Origin: DSVZ01 sp964568145
GTDB lineage: Bacteria; Verrucomicrobiota; Verrucomicrobiia; Limisphaerales; J093
NCBI GenBank assembly: GCA_964568145.1
Contig: CAZMOZ010000001.1
Coordinates: 186,001 to 250,000, forward strand
Direction of reading: 5' to 3'
DNA: 64,000 nt
The translations under genes and the position numbers were made by a program. A model generated the notes under the pieces. That model did not search any database, was not told the origin of the DNA, and saw only the letters and a list, made by a program, of their open reading frames with translations. Positions 41,498 to 49,910 of the stretch are shown one piece after another. The stretch's first letter is position 1, and each line of letters starts with the position of its first letter.

Positions 41498-44400
41498 CTA
41501 CTGGCCCTGGACGCGGAAGTACATCGCCGCTCCGGTGACCGGCGTGCTGTACGGCTTGGTCGAGCCGATGTTCGTCCACGGGCCAAGCACGGACGTGGCG
41601 GATTGCAGCGTGCCGTCGCCCTCCCAGTTGAGGGTGACGTTGTTGCCCGACCGCGTGATGGTCATCGCCCCCGGCGGCACGTTTTGGACGAAGTCGCCGT
41701 ACTGGCGGAACTTGGCCACGACGGAATGCCCGACTCCTTCGCCGGTGCCGTTGTTATTGAGTTCCGGCGAGTAGTAGAGGCCCACCAGCAGCTTGTCGGG
41801 CATCGGTTCGGCGGCGGTAAACGTGTGGACGCCGTAGGAGGTCCACTTCCGGCCGTCGGCGCTGTAATAGCCGGTGAAGGTCTGCCCGGTGCGTTGCATG
41901 CGCAGCCAGGCATTCGGATAAGCCGGCGTGCCGGCGCCGCCGCCGCCGTAATTGCCGCCGGCCACGTCGCGCCAGACGGCCTCGTTGGCGTTGTTGCCCG
42001 CCGCGCCGTTCCATTGCACGGCTGGATTGGCCCGCAGCAGGTAGCGTTTCTCCATTTGCGCCCCGCCAGCGACCGCCGCCCGGTTCACGCCTTCGTCTGC
42101 GCTCGGCGTGGCGCACATGCCGGCGCGGGCCCACTGGCTGGTGGGGTCGTGGTACTCAACGCGTACGACCTTGTCGAAGTCGCCCGTGATTTCCTCGTAC
42201 ACGAAGGTGGCTTCGTCGTAGTTGTTCCAGTTGGCGGTGCCGCTGCTGATGAGGTCGAAGTCCGCCTGCCCCAGCGCCACCACGTCATCCGGCCAGAGCG
42301 CCGGATCGGGATTGATGTTCATCCCGGCGGTCTCGCCTTCGAGGTAGTCGTTGCCGCCCATCGCGGCCCATTTCAACTTAGAGGTCACGGTGAGCGACTT
42401 GCTCTCGCCTGCGGCCGACATGGCGTTGCCCTTGAGGTCCTTCACGTTCTTGACCGTTACGGACACGTTGTCGCCCGCCGCCAGGCCGCTGGTGGTCAAC
42501 ACCACCGCCGCGCCGTGATGCGGCCCCGCCGTGCCCAACTGGAAGAAGCCCGCGCCGTCCGTGTGCGCGAAGCGCTGGTAACGCACGCCCGTGACGCTGC
42601 CCTTCGAGAGCGAATAGTTGGCGACCGCGCTGGCCGTGGCCTGATCCACGTTCTCGTCGAAGCCGACGCCGATCTCGATGGCGTTGCCCTTCATGATCGA
42701 ACCCGCGCCGACGATCTTCGGCGCGAACGTGTCGGGCACCACCGTCAATGTGGCCACGGCGCTGGTCACGACCAGCGCGGGCACGCTGCAGACCACGCGG
42801 TACTTGGCGCCGCTGTCGGCGAGTGTCAGGAGCGCGGTCGAATACGACGCGGCCGTGGCGCCGGCGAGATCCTGCCAGGTGCTGCCGCCCGGCGCCTGCC
42901 GCTGCCACTGGTAGCCGAGGTTGCCCCCGTAAGCGGAGGCGCCGGTGGCCACGATGGTGAAGGTGGCCGAGCGGTTCTCCTGCTCGGTGAGGTCGGCGGG
43001 CTGCTGGGTGATGTTGATCGCCGAGCCGCTGGGATCCACGTAGGTGCCGATCACATTGCCGGTCAGGCGCGGCGCGGTGCCGTCCGCGGGATCATCTTCG
43101 GACTCCAGCTTGTAGGTGGCGGCAAACCAGTCGCCGCCCGACCAACTGGGATCGTGGTGGACCATCTCGAGGTAATAACGCCGGTTGGCGGTCAGCGTGA
43201 TGGTGGGCCCCGACGGCCATTGACTGAACTCGGAGTAGTCCGAGCGGTGCCGGTACGGGTCGGTGTCATGGGTGGTGTTCCAGTCCCGCGGATCGGTCCA
43301 GCCGCCCGGTTCCGCGGCGATGAGGTGCTTGTTCGCCGGATTTTCGTCCGTGCTCAGGAATAGCCACCAGCGGTCGGCGCCGGCGGTGAAGAACACGTAG
43401 TTGCCGCTCTGCGGCGGGATGAAGAAGCCCTCGATCGTGTCGAAGTAGTTCCGCACCGGATCGGCGGGCAGGCGCGTGGCGCCGTTCGGCGGATATTCGA
43501 CCGCGTTCAAGAGGTCCAGGCGGTCGGGCTGGTTGGGGTAGCGGGCGTCGGCGAACAGGTTGTCCGGGCTCGTGCCCGAGGCGTCGCTGAAGTTGTTGTA
43601 CTTCTTGTGCAGGACAAAGCCGGGCATGAAGACGAAGGTGCGGAAGGTCGCCTGGCTGTTGGGGGCGATGGTGTTGCCGGCCGCCGCCTGGTCCTTGACG
43701 TTGTTGACCACCACCGTGTAGGTCGCGCCTTCGGATTGCTTGGTGGTGGCCAGCACCACGTTCGAGCCGAACACCGTCGCGGCGTTCACCGTCAGGCCGG
43801 CGATGGTGTAATTGGCCCGGTTGCCGCCGGTCGCGTCATCCACCGGCTCCGAGAAAGTCACCACCACGCCCAGGAAGTCGGAGCTCCCGCGGGCCGCGAC
43901 CAGCGTGGGCGGGGTGACGTCCGGCACCACGGTGAGCGTAGCCTCGGCCGAGGTGGCGGTGCCGGCGGCGTTGCTGACGGTGCACTTGTACTTCGCGCCG
44001 CTGGCCGTGGCCGGCACGCGGGCCATGGTGTACGCGGGTCCGGTGGCCCCGGCGATCGCCACGTTGTTGCTCAACCACTGGAAGGTGAGCGGCGCGCTGC
44101 CATCGAAGCCGATGCTGAAAGTGACCGGCGCGCCTTCGTTCACGGTCTGGCTCTGCGGCGGCGCGGTGACGACGGGCGCGGTTGCGGCACCGGCCACCAC
44201 AGTTGTGACCGACAGGTCGTCAATCCACTGGTTGGCGTTCTCGCCACCGGTGCGGGCGCCGAAGCCGAACTGGCCGGCCAGGGGTTGAAAGCCCGGCAGG
44301 ATCACGTTCTCGAAGAGCCGCTGGCCCTTGTAGCTGACGTTCAACATGCCGGCCCGCGTGAGCGTGATCTCCACGTCCTCGAACTTGCTGGTGACCATCT

Positions 44401-44905
44401 CGGCCTTGGCGAATTTGGCGATGACCATGCTGGCCCCGCCGTACTTCACTTCGATGGCCGGCGCCTCGCCCCCGCCGTTGTCGTACGTGTCGAAGGCGAC
44501 GATGATGCCGCCGCCGATGCCCTCCTCGCCGAAGTTCGAGAAGGACGTGACCTCCGGCCCGAAGCAGAACGACACGCCGTCAGCGGGGTTGCCCGAGCCG
44601 GGTCCGATCTGGAGCTTGAAGCGCACGACGAAACTCTCGATGGCCTGGCCGCCATCGAGGTCGTCCAGCACCATGCTGCCCTGCTGGCTGTTCTCGGCGT
44701 AGGTGAGGGCGAGATGCCCGCCTTCGATGGCCGGATACGGAGTGACGCCGTCCGCCCGGAATCCGCCGTTGAGGGTGAAACCCGTCTGGTTCGGGTTGCT
44801 GAAGTTCGAGGTGAACGTCCCGGCCAGCACCGGCGGACCCGCGCAAAGCGCCGCCGCCAGGGAGGCCAGAAGGACTGGAGTGAGTGTGAAACATTTGGAG
44901 TTCAT
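41498..44905 (-). CDS. secreted lectin-like/Ig-like/PA14-type multidomain protein
   Basis: The 1135-residue product starts MNSKCFTLTPVLLASLAAAL (signal peptide ending near PPVLAG). An L-type lectin-like domain follows at about 20-210 (LTYAENSQQGSMVLDDL, ADGVSFCFGPE, GGGIIVAFDTYDNGGG). Then come an Ig-like domain (PQSQTVNEGAPVTFSIGFDG), an SbsA-type Ig domain (VVTFSEPVDDATGGN), a PA14-like region (FIPPQSGNYVFFTAGADRWWL), and again Ig-like domains. The C-terminal ~330 residues (from KGNAIEIGVGFDENVD, through YDEATFVYEEITGDFDKVVRVEY, to GTLQSATSVLGPWTN and AAMYFRVQGQ) are nearly shared with the neighbour at 45305. Likely an extracellular carbohydrate-binding or adhesive protein. The shared tail may be a sorting or anchoring region. 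Confidence 0.83.
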   Translation of the reverse strand: MNSKCFTLTPVLLASLAAALCAGPPVLAGTFTSNFSNPNQTGFTLNGGFRADGVTPYPAIEGGHLALTYAENSQQGSMVLDDLDGGQAIESFVVRFKLQIGPGSGNPADGVSFCFGPEVTSFSNFGEEGIGGGIIVAFDTYDNGGGEAPAIEVKYGGASMVIAKFAKAEMVTSKFEDVEITLTRAGMLNVSYKGQRLFENVILPGFQPLAGQFGFGARTGGENANQWIDDLSVTTVVAGAATAPVVTAPPQSQTVNEGAPVTFSIGFDGSAPLTFQWLSNNVAIAGATGPAYTMARVPATASGAKYKCTVSNAAGTATSAEATLTVVPDVTPPTLVAARGSSDFLGVVVTFSEPVDDATGGNRANYTIAGLTVNAATVFGSNVVLATTKQSEGATYTVVVNNVKDQAAAGNTIAPNSQATFRTFVFMPGFVLHKKYNNFSDASGTSPDNLFADARYPNQPDRLDLLNAVEYPPNGATRLPADPVRNYFDTIEGFFIPPQSGNYVFFTAGADRWWLFLSTDENPANKHLIAAEPGGWTDPRDWNTTHDTDPYRHRSDYSEFSQWPSGPTITLTANRRYYLEMVHHDPSWSGGDWFAATYKLESEDDPADGTAPRLTGNVIGTYVDPSGSAINITQQPADLTEQENRSATFTIVATGASAYGGNLGYQWQRQAPGGSTWQDLAGATAASYSTALLTLADSGAKYRVVCSVPALVVTSAVATLTVVPDTFAPKIVGAGSIMKGNAIEIGVGFDENVDQATASAVANYSLSKGSVTGVRYQRFAHTDGAGFFQLGTAGPHHGAAVVLTTSGLAAGDNVSVTVKNVKDLKGNAMSAAGESKSLTVTSKLKWAAMGGNDYLEGETAGMNINPDPALWPDDVVALGQADFDLISSGTANWNNYDEATFVYEEITGDFDKVVRVEYHDPTSQWARAGMCATPSADEGVNRAAVAGGAQMEKRYLLRANPAVQWNGAAGNNANEAVWRDVAGGNYGGGGAGTPAYPNAWLRMQRTGQTFTGYYSADGRKWTSYGVHTFTAAEPMPDKLLVGLYYSPELNNNGTGEGVGHSVVAKFRQYGDFVQNVPPGAMTITRSGNNVTLNWEGDGTLQSATSVLGPWTNIGSTKPYSTPVTGAAMYFRVQGQ

Positions 44906-45304
44906 GGCTCTGTCCACTGTGTCCGCCACCCGCGCTCCCGCGGCCCTCGGAGCGGCGCGTCCAACGGGCGCGCCGGAAGGGAACTCCCGGAATCGGGAGG
45001 TTCAGGGTGGTGGCTTGTGGGACAGGACATTGCGTCGCCCGGCGGAGGGGTCAAGCCTGAACTCAACCCGAAAACCGAAGTTGAGCCGTGGCGCAGCGCG
45101 TCCCGCCTGCCCAACTTCGGTTTTCGGGCTGAAAGGCAGGGCTCGGACAGAGTCTCGCGCCACCACGTCAAGGCCGGAACGGCACCGCGCGGCAGCCTGG
45201 ATGGCCGCCGATATACCCGACGCGCCCGGCCGTTTCGCCGGCTGGAAACAAAAAGAGACCGGGCTGAAGCCCGGTCTCGTGATCTCAGATCGCTAAAACG
45301 CCAG
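44906..45304. other. intergenic region between the two Ig-like paralogues, with repeats
   Basis: It contains copy R4 of the palindromic repeat (45067-45127, arms CCCGAAAACCGAAGTTGAG and CCCAACTTCGGTTTTCGGG), directly followed by a family 3 segment (45132-45190, GGCAGGGCTCGGACAGAGTC and CACGTCAAGGCCGGA), and the terminator at 45247-45278. No gene was seen. Confidence 0.65.
45247..45278 (-). terminator. Rho-independent terminator of the PA14/Ig-like gene
   Basis: On the minus strand GAGACCGGGC-TTCA-GCCCGGTCTC is followed by TTTTTGTTT, 27 bp after the stop of the 45305 gene. It is nearly identical to the terminator at 41442-41470. Confidence 0.9.
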
Positions 45305-48300
45305 TTACTGGCCTTGGACGCGGAAATACATCGCCGCGGCCGAGGCCGGCGTGGTGTAGGGCTTGGTGGAGCCAACGTTGGTCCACGGTCCCAACACTGA
45401 GGTGGCGGACTGCAATGTGCCCTCGCCTTCCCAGTTGATGGTGACGTTCCCACCGCTGAGGCTGATCGTCATCTCACCGGGTTCCTGGCCACCGCCACCC
45501 GCTTTGACGAGCTGGACAGCGTTGAGCGGCGCGCGCGGGTTGCTGCCCGCGCCGTGGCCGCCGGCGGTGCTGGCTTCAACGACGATGCCCGGAGCGTTGA
45601 GGCCCTTGAACACGATGTAATTGCCCACGTTGTAGAGCGTGGGATCACCCGTCACCTCGACGTAGCTCGTCGGATTCACCGAGCAGAAGGCGTGGACGTA
45701 ATCCTTCAACACCGCCTGAGTGGCGGCGCTGACGATCCGGTAGCCACCGCCCTTGTTCGGCACGCCGCCGAGCAGGTACACGTACACGTCATACCCCTCG
45801 GAGGTCAGTTCGGTCGGTAGGCCGGTGATGGTCACCGTCGTGGTCGTGGCCGCGCCGGTGTCGAGATATCCCGTCATCAGGGTTTTGTCGTTCCCCGTGA
45901 ACTGGTTGTTCTCCTCGCCCCGGCCGGTGCTCGACCAGGTGTTCGGGCTGGACCATTCGACTTGGACAGCTGTCACCTGGGCGGCCCCCTTCGAGTCCGC
46001 CACGATGGCGCTGCTGGTGCCTGAAGCCCCGCTCAGGTTGTTCCAGTTGGCTTGCAGAACCTTCGGAACGCCCGCCGTGCCAATCGAAGGCAGGATGCCC
46101 CCGTTAGCCCCCGCCGGCTCATCCGCGCCGAAGTTCAGACCAATGCCGTAATCCACCACGGACGGATTCGACACGTAGCTGCCGTACTGGCGGAACTTGG
46201 CGACGGAGGAGTGGCCGACGCCCGCAGCCGTGCCGTTGTTGCACATCTCCGGGCTGTAATAGATGCCGACCAGAAGTGTGTCCGGCATCGGTTCGGCGGC
46301 GGTGAACGTGTGTGAACCGTAGGAGGTCCAGTTCCGGCCGTCGCTGCTGTAGAAGCCAGTGAAGGTCTGGCCAATGCGCTGCATGCGGAGCCAGGCGTTC
46401 GGATAAGCCGGCACGCCGGCGCCCGTGCCGCCGTAGTTGCCGCCCGCGGTGTCGCGCCAGTCGGCTTCGTTCTGGTTGTTGCCCGCGGTGCCGTTCCACT
46501 GCACGGCCGGATTGGCGCGCAACATGTAGCGTTTCTCCATCAGCGCACCGCCGGCGACCGCCGCCCGGTTCACGCCCTCGTCGTGGGCCGGCGTGGCGCA
46601 CATGCCGGCGCGGGCCCACTGGCTGGTCGGATCGTGGTATTCGACCCGCACCACCTTGTCGAAGTCGCCCGTGATTTCCTCGTATACGAAGGTGGCTTCG
46701 TCGTAGTTGTTCCAGTTGGCGGAGCCGCTGCTGACGAGGTCGAAGTCCGCCTCGCTGAGCGCGATGGCGTCATCCGGCCACAGCGCCGCGTCGGTCGTGA
46801 TGTCCTGGCCGCACGTCTCGCCCTCGAGGTAGTCGTTGCCACCCATCGCAGCCCACTTCATCTTGCTCGTGACCTTCAGCGCCTTGCTCTCGCCGGCTGC
46901 TGGCATGGTGTTTCCCTTGACGTCCTTGATGTTCTTGGCGGTCACGGTGACGGTGTCGCCCGCCGCCAGACCGGAGGTGGTCAACACCACCGCGGCGCCG
47001 TTGAACGGACCGGCGGTGCCGAGCTTGAAGAAGCCCGCGCCGTCGGTGTGGGCGAAGCGTTGGTAGCGCACGCCGGTGACCGTGCCCTTCGAGAGGGAGT
47101 AGTTGGCCACCGCGCCCGCGGTTGTCGGGTCCACGTTCTCGTCGAAGCCCACGCCGATCTCGATGGCGTTGCCCTTCATGAGCGAGCCCGCGCCGACCAG
47201 CTTGGGCGGGAACGTGTCAGGCACGACCGTCAGGGTGGCGGCGGCACTAACCTTGGAGAAGGTCGGCACGCTGCAGACCACCTGGAACTTCGAGCCGTTG
47301 TCCGCGAGGGTCAGGATCGGTGTCGTGTAGGACGCCCCGTTCGCCCCGGGGATGTCCGTAAAGGTGGCGCTGCCCGGCGGGGCTTTCTGCCACTGGTAGG
47401 TGACCGTATTGCCGTACGAGGACGTGCCGGTGGCGACCACGGAGAAGGTGGCCACGCGCTCCTCCTGCTGGGTGGCGTCCGCCGGTTGCTCGGTGATGTC
47501 CACGTTGGCGCCGTTTGGATCGAGGAACGTCGCAATGACATTCCCCCTCATGAACATGCCGGAGGCGTTCTGCGCCGGGTCGGCGTCGCCCTCCCTGATG
47601 AAGGTCACGTCCGCGCCGTCCCCGCCGCCGCCTTCGTCCCACAGCACTTCCATGTAATATCGCCGGTTGGCGGTGAGCGTGATGGTGTTGAAGGTCGGCC
47701 ACTCGATCCCGCCGAACTGGTCGGAGCGCTTGCTCGTCGCATCCCCAGAGCCCACCGTCTGCCACTGGTACTGGTTGCTCCAGCCGGTTTCCTGGGCGAT
47801 CAGCTTTTTGTTCGCCGGCTTGTCATCCGTGCTCAGGTACACATTGCTCTGGTCGTCGGAGGCGACGAAGAACACGTAGTTGCCGTTGGCCGGCGGGATG
47901 AAGTAGCCGTACACGCGCGCGGAATAGTTGTCGCGCGCGCCCCACGGCCCGCCGAACTGCTGGTAAGCCGAGGCGAAGTCCGGCGCGCGGATCGTGCCGT
48001 CGGCGATTGCCTGGGCGAAGGCGTTGATGTCGCCTGGATCGCCGTTCTCATTGTGCCAGCGTTCGTAGCTGGCCCAGCCACGCGCGAAGACAGGCGTCAG
48101 GAACGTGATCGAGCTGTTCGCCGCGATGGCGTTGCCCGGCACGTCCTTCACGTTGTTGACCGTCAGGGTCAGCGTCGCGCCTTCGGCCTGTGTGCTGGTC
48201 GTGAGGACCACGACATTGTCACCGGCCTGGCCCGCGGGGGCGCCGAGCGCCGCGGCGCTGACGGTCACGCCGCCCGAAATCTGGTAGTTACCAGTGGCTT

Positions 48301-49351
48301 GGGCGGTGGCAGGGTCCAGCGGTTCGGAGAAGGCCACCCGCAGCGTGTTGAAGCTGGCGGAAACCCCCACCGAGACCAGCGTCGGGCCGGTCGTGTCGTT
48401 GTTCACCGTGAGCGTGGCCTCCGCGCTTGTCACGGTTCCTTGTCCGCCGGTCACCACGACCGAGAACTTGGCGCCGTTGTCGGCGCGGTAGGCCCGGCTG
48501 AGGGTGTAGGAGGTGCCTGTGGCGTTGGGGATGTCACCGCCATTCCGTTTCCACTGGTAGGTGTAGGGCGGGGTGCCGTCCGCGACGACCGAGAAGGTGA
48601 CGGGCGAGCCTTCGTTCACCGTCTGGCTCTGCGGCTGCGTCGCGATCTTCACCGGTCCGCTCGTTTTATCAATGGTGGACAGGTACTGGCCCGGGATGGG
48701 CAGACTGGCGTCAATCACGAAGTTGGGGTCCTGCACGGCCACGGCCAGGTTGTCCCCGCCGCCGCCTTCCTTGGATAGCGCCTCAATGTAGTACGCACGG
48801 TTGGCCTGGAGGGTGATCCGTGCCCCGCCATTCGCGGGGTCTTTGGTGGGCCACTCGGTGCCGGTGAAGGTCTGGGAGTTCTTGGCCTCCACCGTGCTGC
48901 CGCCCCCGATGGTGGTGAACGCGCGCACCGGGCTCCAGCCCGTCTCTTGGGCGATGAGCTTTTTGTTGGCCGGGTCGGCGTCGGTGCTCAGGTACAGATT
49001 TGAACCATCGTCAGCCGCCAGGTAGAAGACGTAATCACCGGTGGCCGGCGGGTAGAAGTAGCCGATGATCTGGGTGCCGTAATTGTTGTACACGTCGCCC
49101 GGTGGCGGCGTGTTGATGTCGCCCGAGAACGGGTACTCGAAGTAGCCGGGGTAGGCGACGATGTCCGGGTTGTTGGGGAACTTGGCGTTGCCGGTGAGGT
49201 CGGTAACAGCAGTGCCACCGCCGATGTTCAAGAAGGCTTTGGCAGTGATGAAGCCCTGCGGTGAAGGGGGTGCCGCAGCCTGGACCAGGATTGCTCCCAG
49301 CCCGAAGGCGCAGACTCCCGTGACAAGGGCACGGAGTTGTGTTTTGCCCAT
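45305..49351 (-). CDS. secreted PA14/Ig-like multidomain protein
   Basis: The ATG at 49349-49351 gives 1348 residues starting MGKTQLRALVTGVCAFGLGA with a signal peptide ending near VQAAA. Domains in order: a PA14-like domain (~30-200, GTQIIGYFYPPATGDYVFYL and DGSNLYLSTDADPANKKLI), an Ig-like domain (PQSQTVNEGSPVTFSVVADG), an SbsA-type Ig domain (RVAFSEPLDPATAQ), a second PA14-like domain (VYGYFIPPANGNYVFFVASD), an Ig-like domain, then the ~330-residue block shared with the neighbour, an extra domain of ~200 residues (VVDYGIGLNFGADEPAGANG) and the same ending (GTLQSATSVLGPWTN, AAMYFRVQGQ). The upstream 62 codons of the open frame are not protein-like. PA14 domains usually bind carbohydrate. 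Probably an extracellular binding protein. Confidence 0.84.
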   Translation of the reverse strand: MGKTQLRALVTGVCAFGLGAILVQAAAPPSPQGFITAKAFLNIGGGTAVTDLTGNAKFPNNPDIVAYPGYFEYPFSGDINTPPPGDVYNNYGTQIIGYFYPPATGDYVFYLAADDGSNLYLSTDADPANKKLIAQETGWSPVRAFTTIGGGSTVEAKNSQTFTGTEWPTKDPANGGARITLQANRAYYIEALSKEGGGGDNLAVAVQDPNFVIDASLPIPGQYLSTIDKTSGPVKIATQPQSQTVNEGSPVTFSVVADGTPPYTYQWKRNGGDIPNATGTSYTLSRAYRADNGAKFSVVVTGGQGTVTSAEATLTVNNDTTGPTLVSVGVSASFNTLRVAFSEPLDPATAQATGNYQISGGVTVSAAALGAPAGQAGDNVVVLTTSTQAEGATLTLTVNNVKDVPGNAIAANSSITFLTPVFARGWASYERWHNENGDPGDINAFAQAIADGTIRAPDFASAYQQFGGPWGARDNYSARVYGYFIPPANGNYVFFVASDDQSNVYLSTDDKPANKKLIAQETGWSNQYQWQTVGSGDATSKRSDQFGGIEWPTFNTITLTANRRYYMEVLWDEGGGGDGADVTFIREGDADPAQNASGMFMRGNVIATFLDPNGANVDITEQPADATQQEERVATFSVVATGTSSYGNTVTYQWQKAPPGSATFTDIPGANGASYTTPILTLADNGSKFQVVCSVPTFSKVSAAATLTVVPDTFPPKLVGAGSLMKGNAIEIGVGFDENVDPTTAGAVANYSLSKGTVTGVRYQRFAHTDGAGFFKLGTAGPFNGAAVVLTTSGLAAGDTVTVTAKNIKDVKGNTMPAAGESKALKVTSKMKWAAMGGNDYLEGETCGQDITTDAALWPDDAIALSEADFDLVSSGSANWNNYDEATFVYEEITGDFDKVVRVEYHDPTSQWARAGMCATPAHDEGVNRAAVAGGALMEKRYMLRANPAVQWNGTAGNNQNEADWRDTAGGNYGGTGAGVPAYPNAWLRMQRIGQTFTGFYSSDGRNWTSYGSHTFTAAEPMPDTLLVGIYYSPEMCNNGTAAGVGHSSVAKFRQYGSYVSNPSVVDYGIGLNFGADEPAGANGGILPSIGTAGVPKVLQANWNNLSGASGTSSAIVADSKGAAQVTAVQVEWSSPNTWSSTGRGEENNQFTGNDKTLMTGYLDTGAATTTTVTITGLPTELTSEGYDVYVYLLGGVPNKGGGYRIVSAATQAVLKDYVHAFCSVNPTSYVEVTGDPTLYNVGNYIVFKGLNAPGIVVEASTAGGHGAGSNPRAPLNAVQLVKAGGGGQEPGEMTISLSGGNVTINWEGEGTLQSATSVLGPWTNVGSTKPYTTPASAAAMYFRVQGQ

Positions 49352-49508
49352 AGGGATTTGTGCTTTGAGTGCTTTGGTTGTCTTCGGCCCGTCCGCCGTG
49401 CGGCCCGGCATGACCCCTGTCTCACCCCTGCGCAGGACAACATCGGAAGACTGGGACCGACGCGGACCCTCGCGCCGCGTGCCGTTTTTGCCAAGAGAAA
49501 AGTGCTGG

Positions 49509-49537
49509 GATAGCAAACTTAGTAATCTGGATTTCAA
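49509..49537 (-). promoter_or_regulatory. possible promoter of the PA14/Ig-like gene
   Basis: On the minus strand TTGAAA is followed after 17 bp by GCTATC within a short AT-rich island in otherwise GC-rich DNA, about 150 bp before the start at 49351. The -10 match is weak, so this is only a candidate. Confidence 0.3.
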
Positions 49538-49801
49538 TTTCTTACGGAAGCCACGCTGCTGGGAGCGACCGCGGAATCTTTGCTGGAATCAGGTTCCCAA
49601 GTCCCGGTTTGGCCAGCCGGGAAAACACCGCGCCGTCCACAAGCTGGCGGACGCACCCTTCATGCCTGCTCACAACAGACTGGGAACCAGGGCGGAAAGC
49701 CGACGTTGACTCGCGCGCCCCAACCCGCCGGGCGTTGAACTTCCCAGCCCGAACCTTGCACTCCGACCCAAGCCACGCCACCGGACGCCCGCTCGCTTGA
49801 A

Positions 49802-49860
49802 CCCGAAAGCCGAAGTCGGACAGGCGGGACGCACTGCGCTACGCCAACTTCGGTCTTGGG
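49802..49860. repeat. palindromic intergenic repeat, copy R5
   Basis: The arms are CCCGAAAGCCGAAGTCGG and CCAACTTCGGTCTTGGG, with centre ACAGGCGGGACGCACTGCGC in the same orientation as R1. The rest of 49352-49910 shows no gene apart from the possible promoter at 49509. Confidence 0.68.
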
Positions 49861-49910
49861 GTCGAAGGCTTCGAGCGAACGCGTGTCCACTTTCGGGACA
49901 AGGCGAACAC

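Noticed and set aside
41603..45400. Long plus-strand frames opposite the lectin/Ig-like gene
   Set aside because: They are antisense to a gene with clear signal peptide, domains and terminator; composition is Arg/His/Val biased.
46583..48778. 731-codon plus-strand open frame
   Set aside because: It is antisense to the PA14/Ig-like gene, has no domain, and has shadow-like composition. The same applies to long plus-strand frames at 29837-31588, 38191-40287 and 52137-53648.
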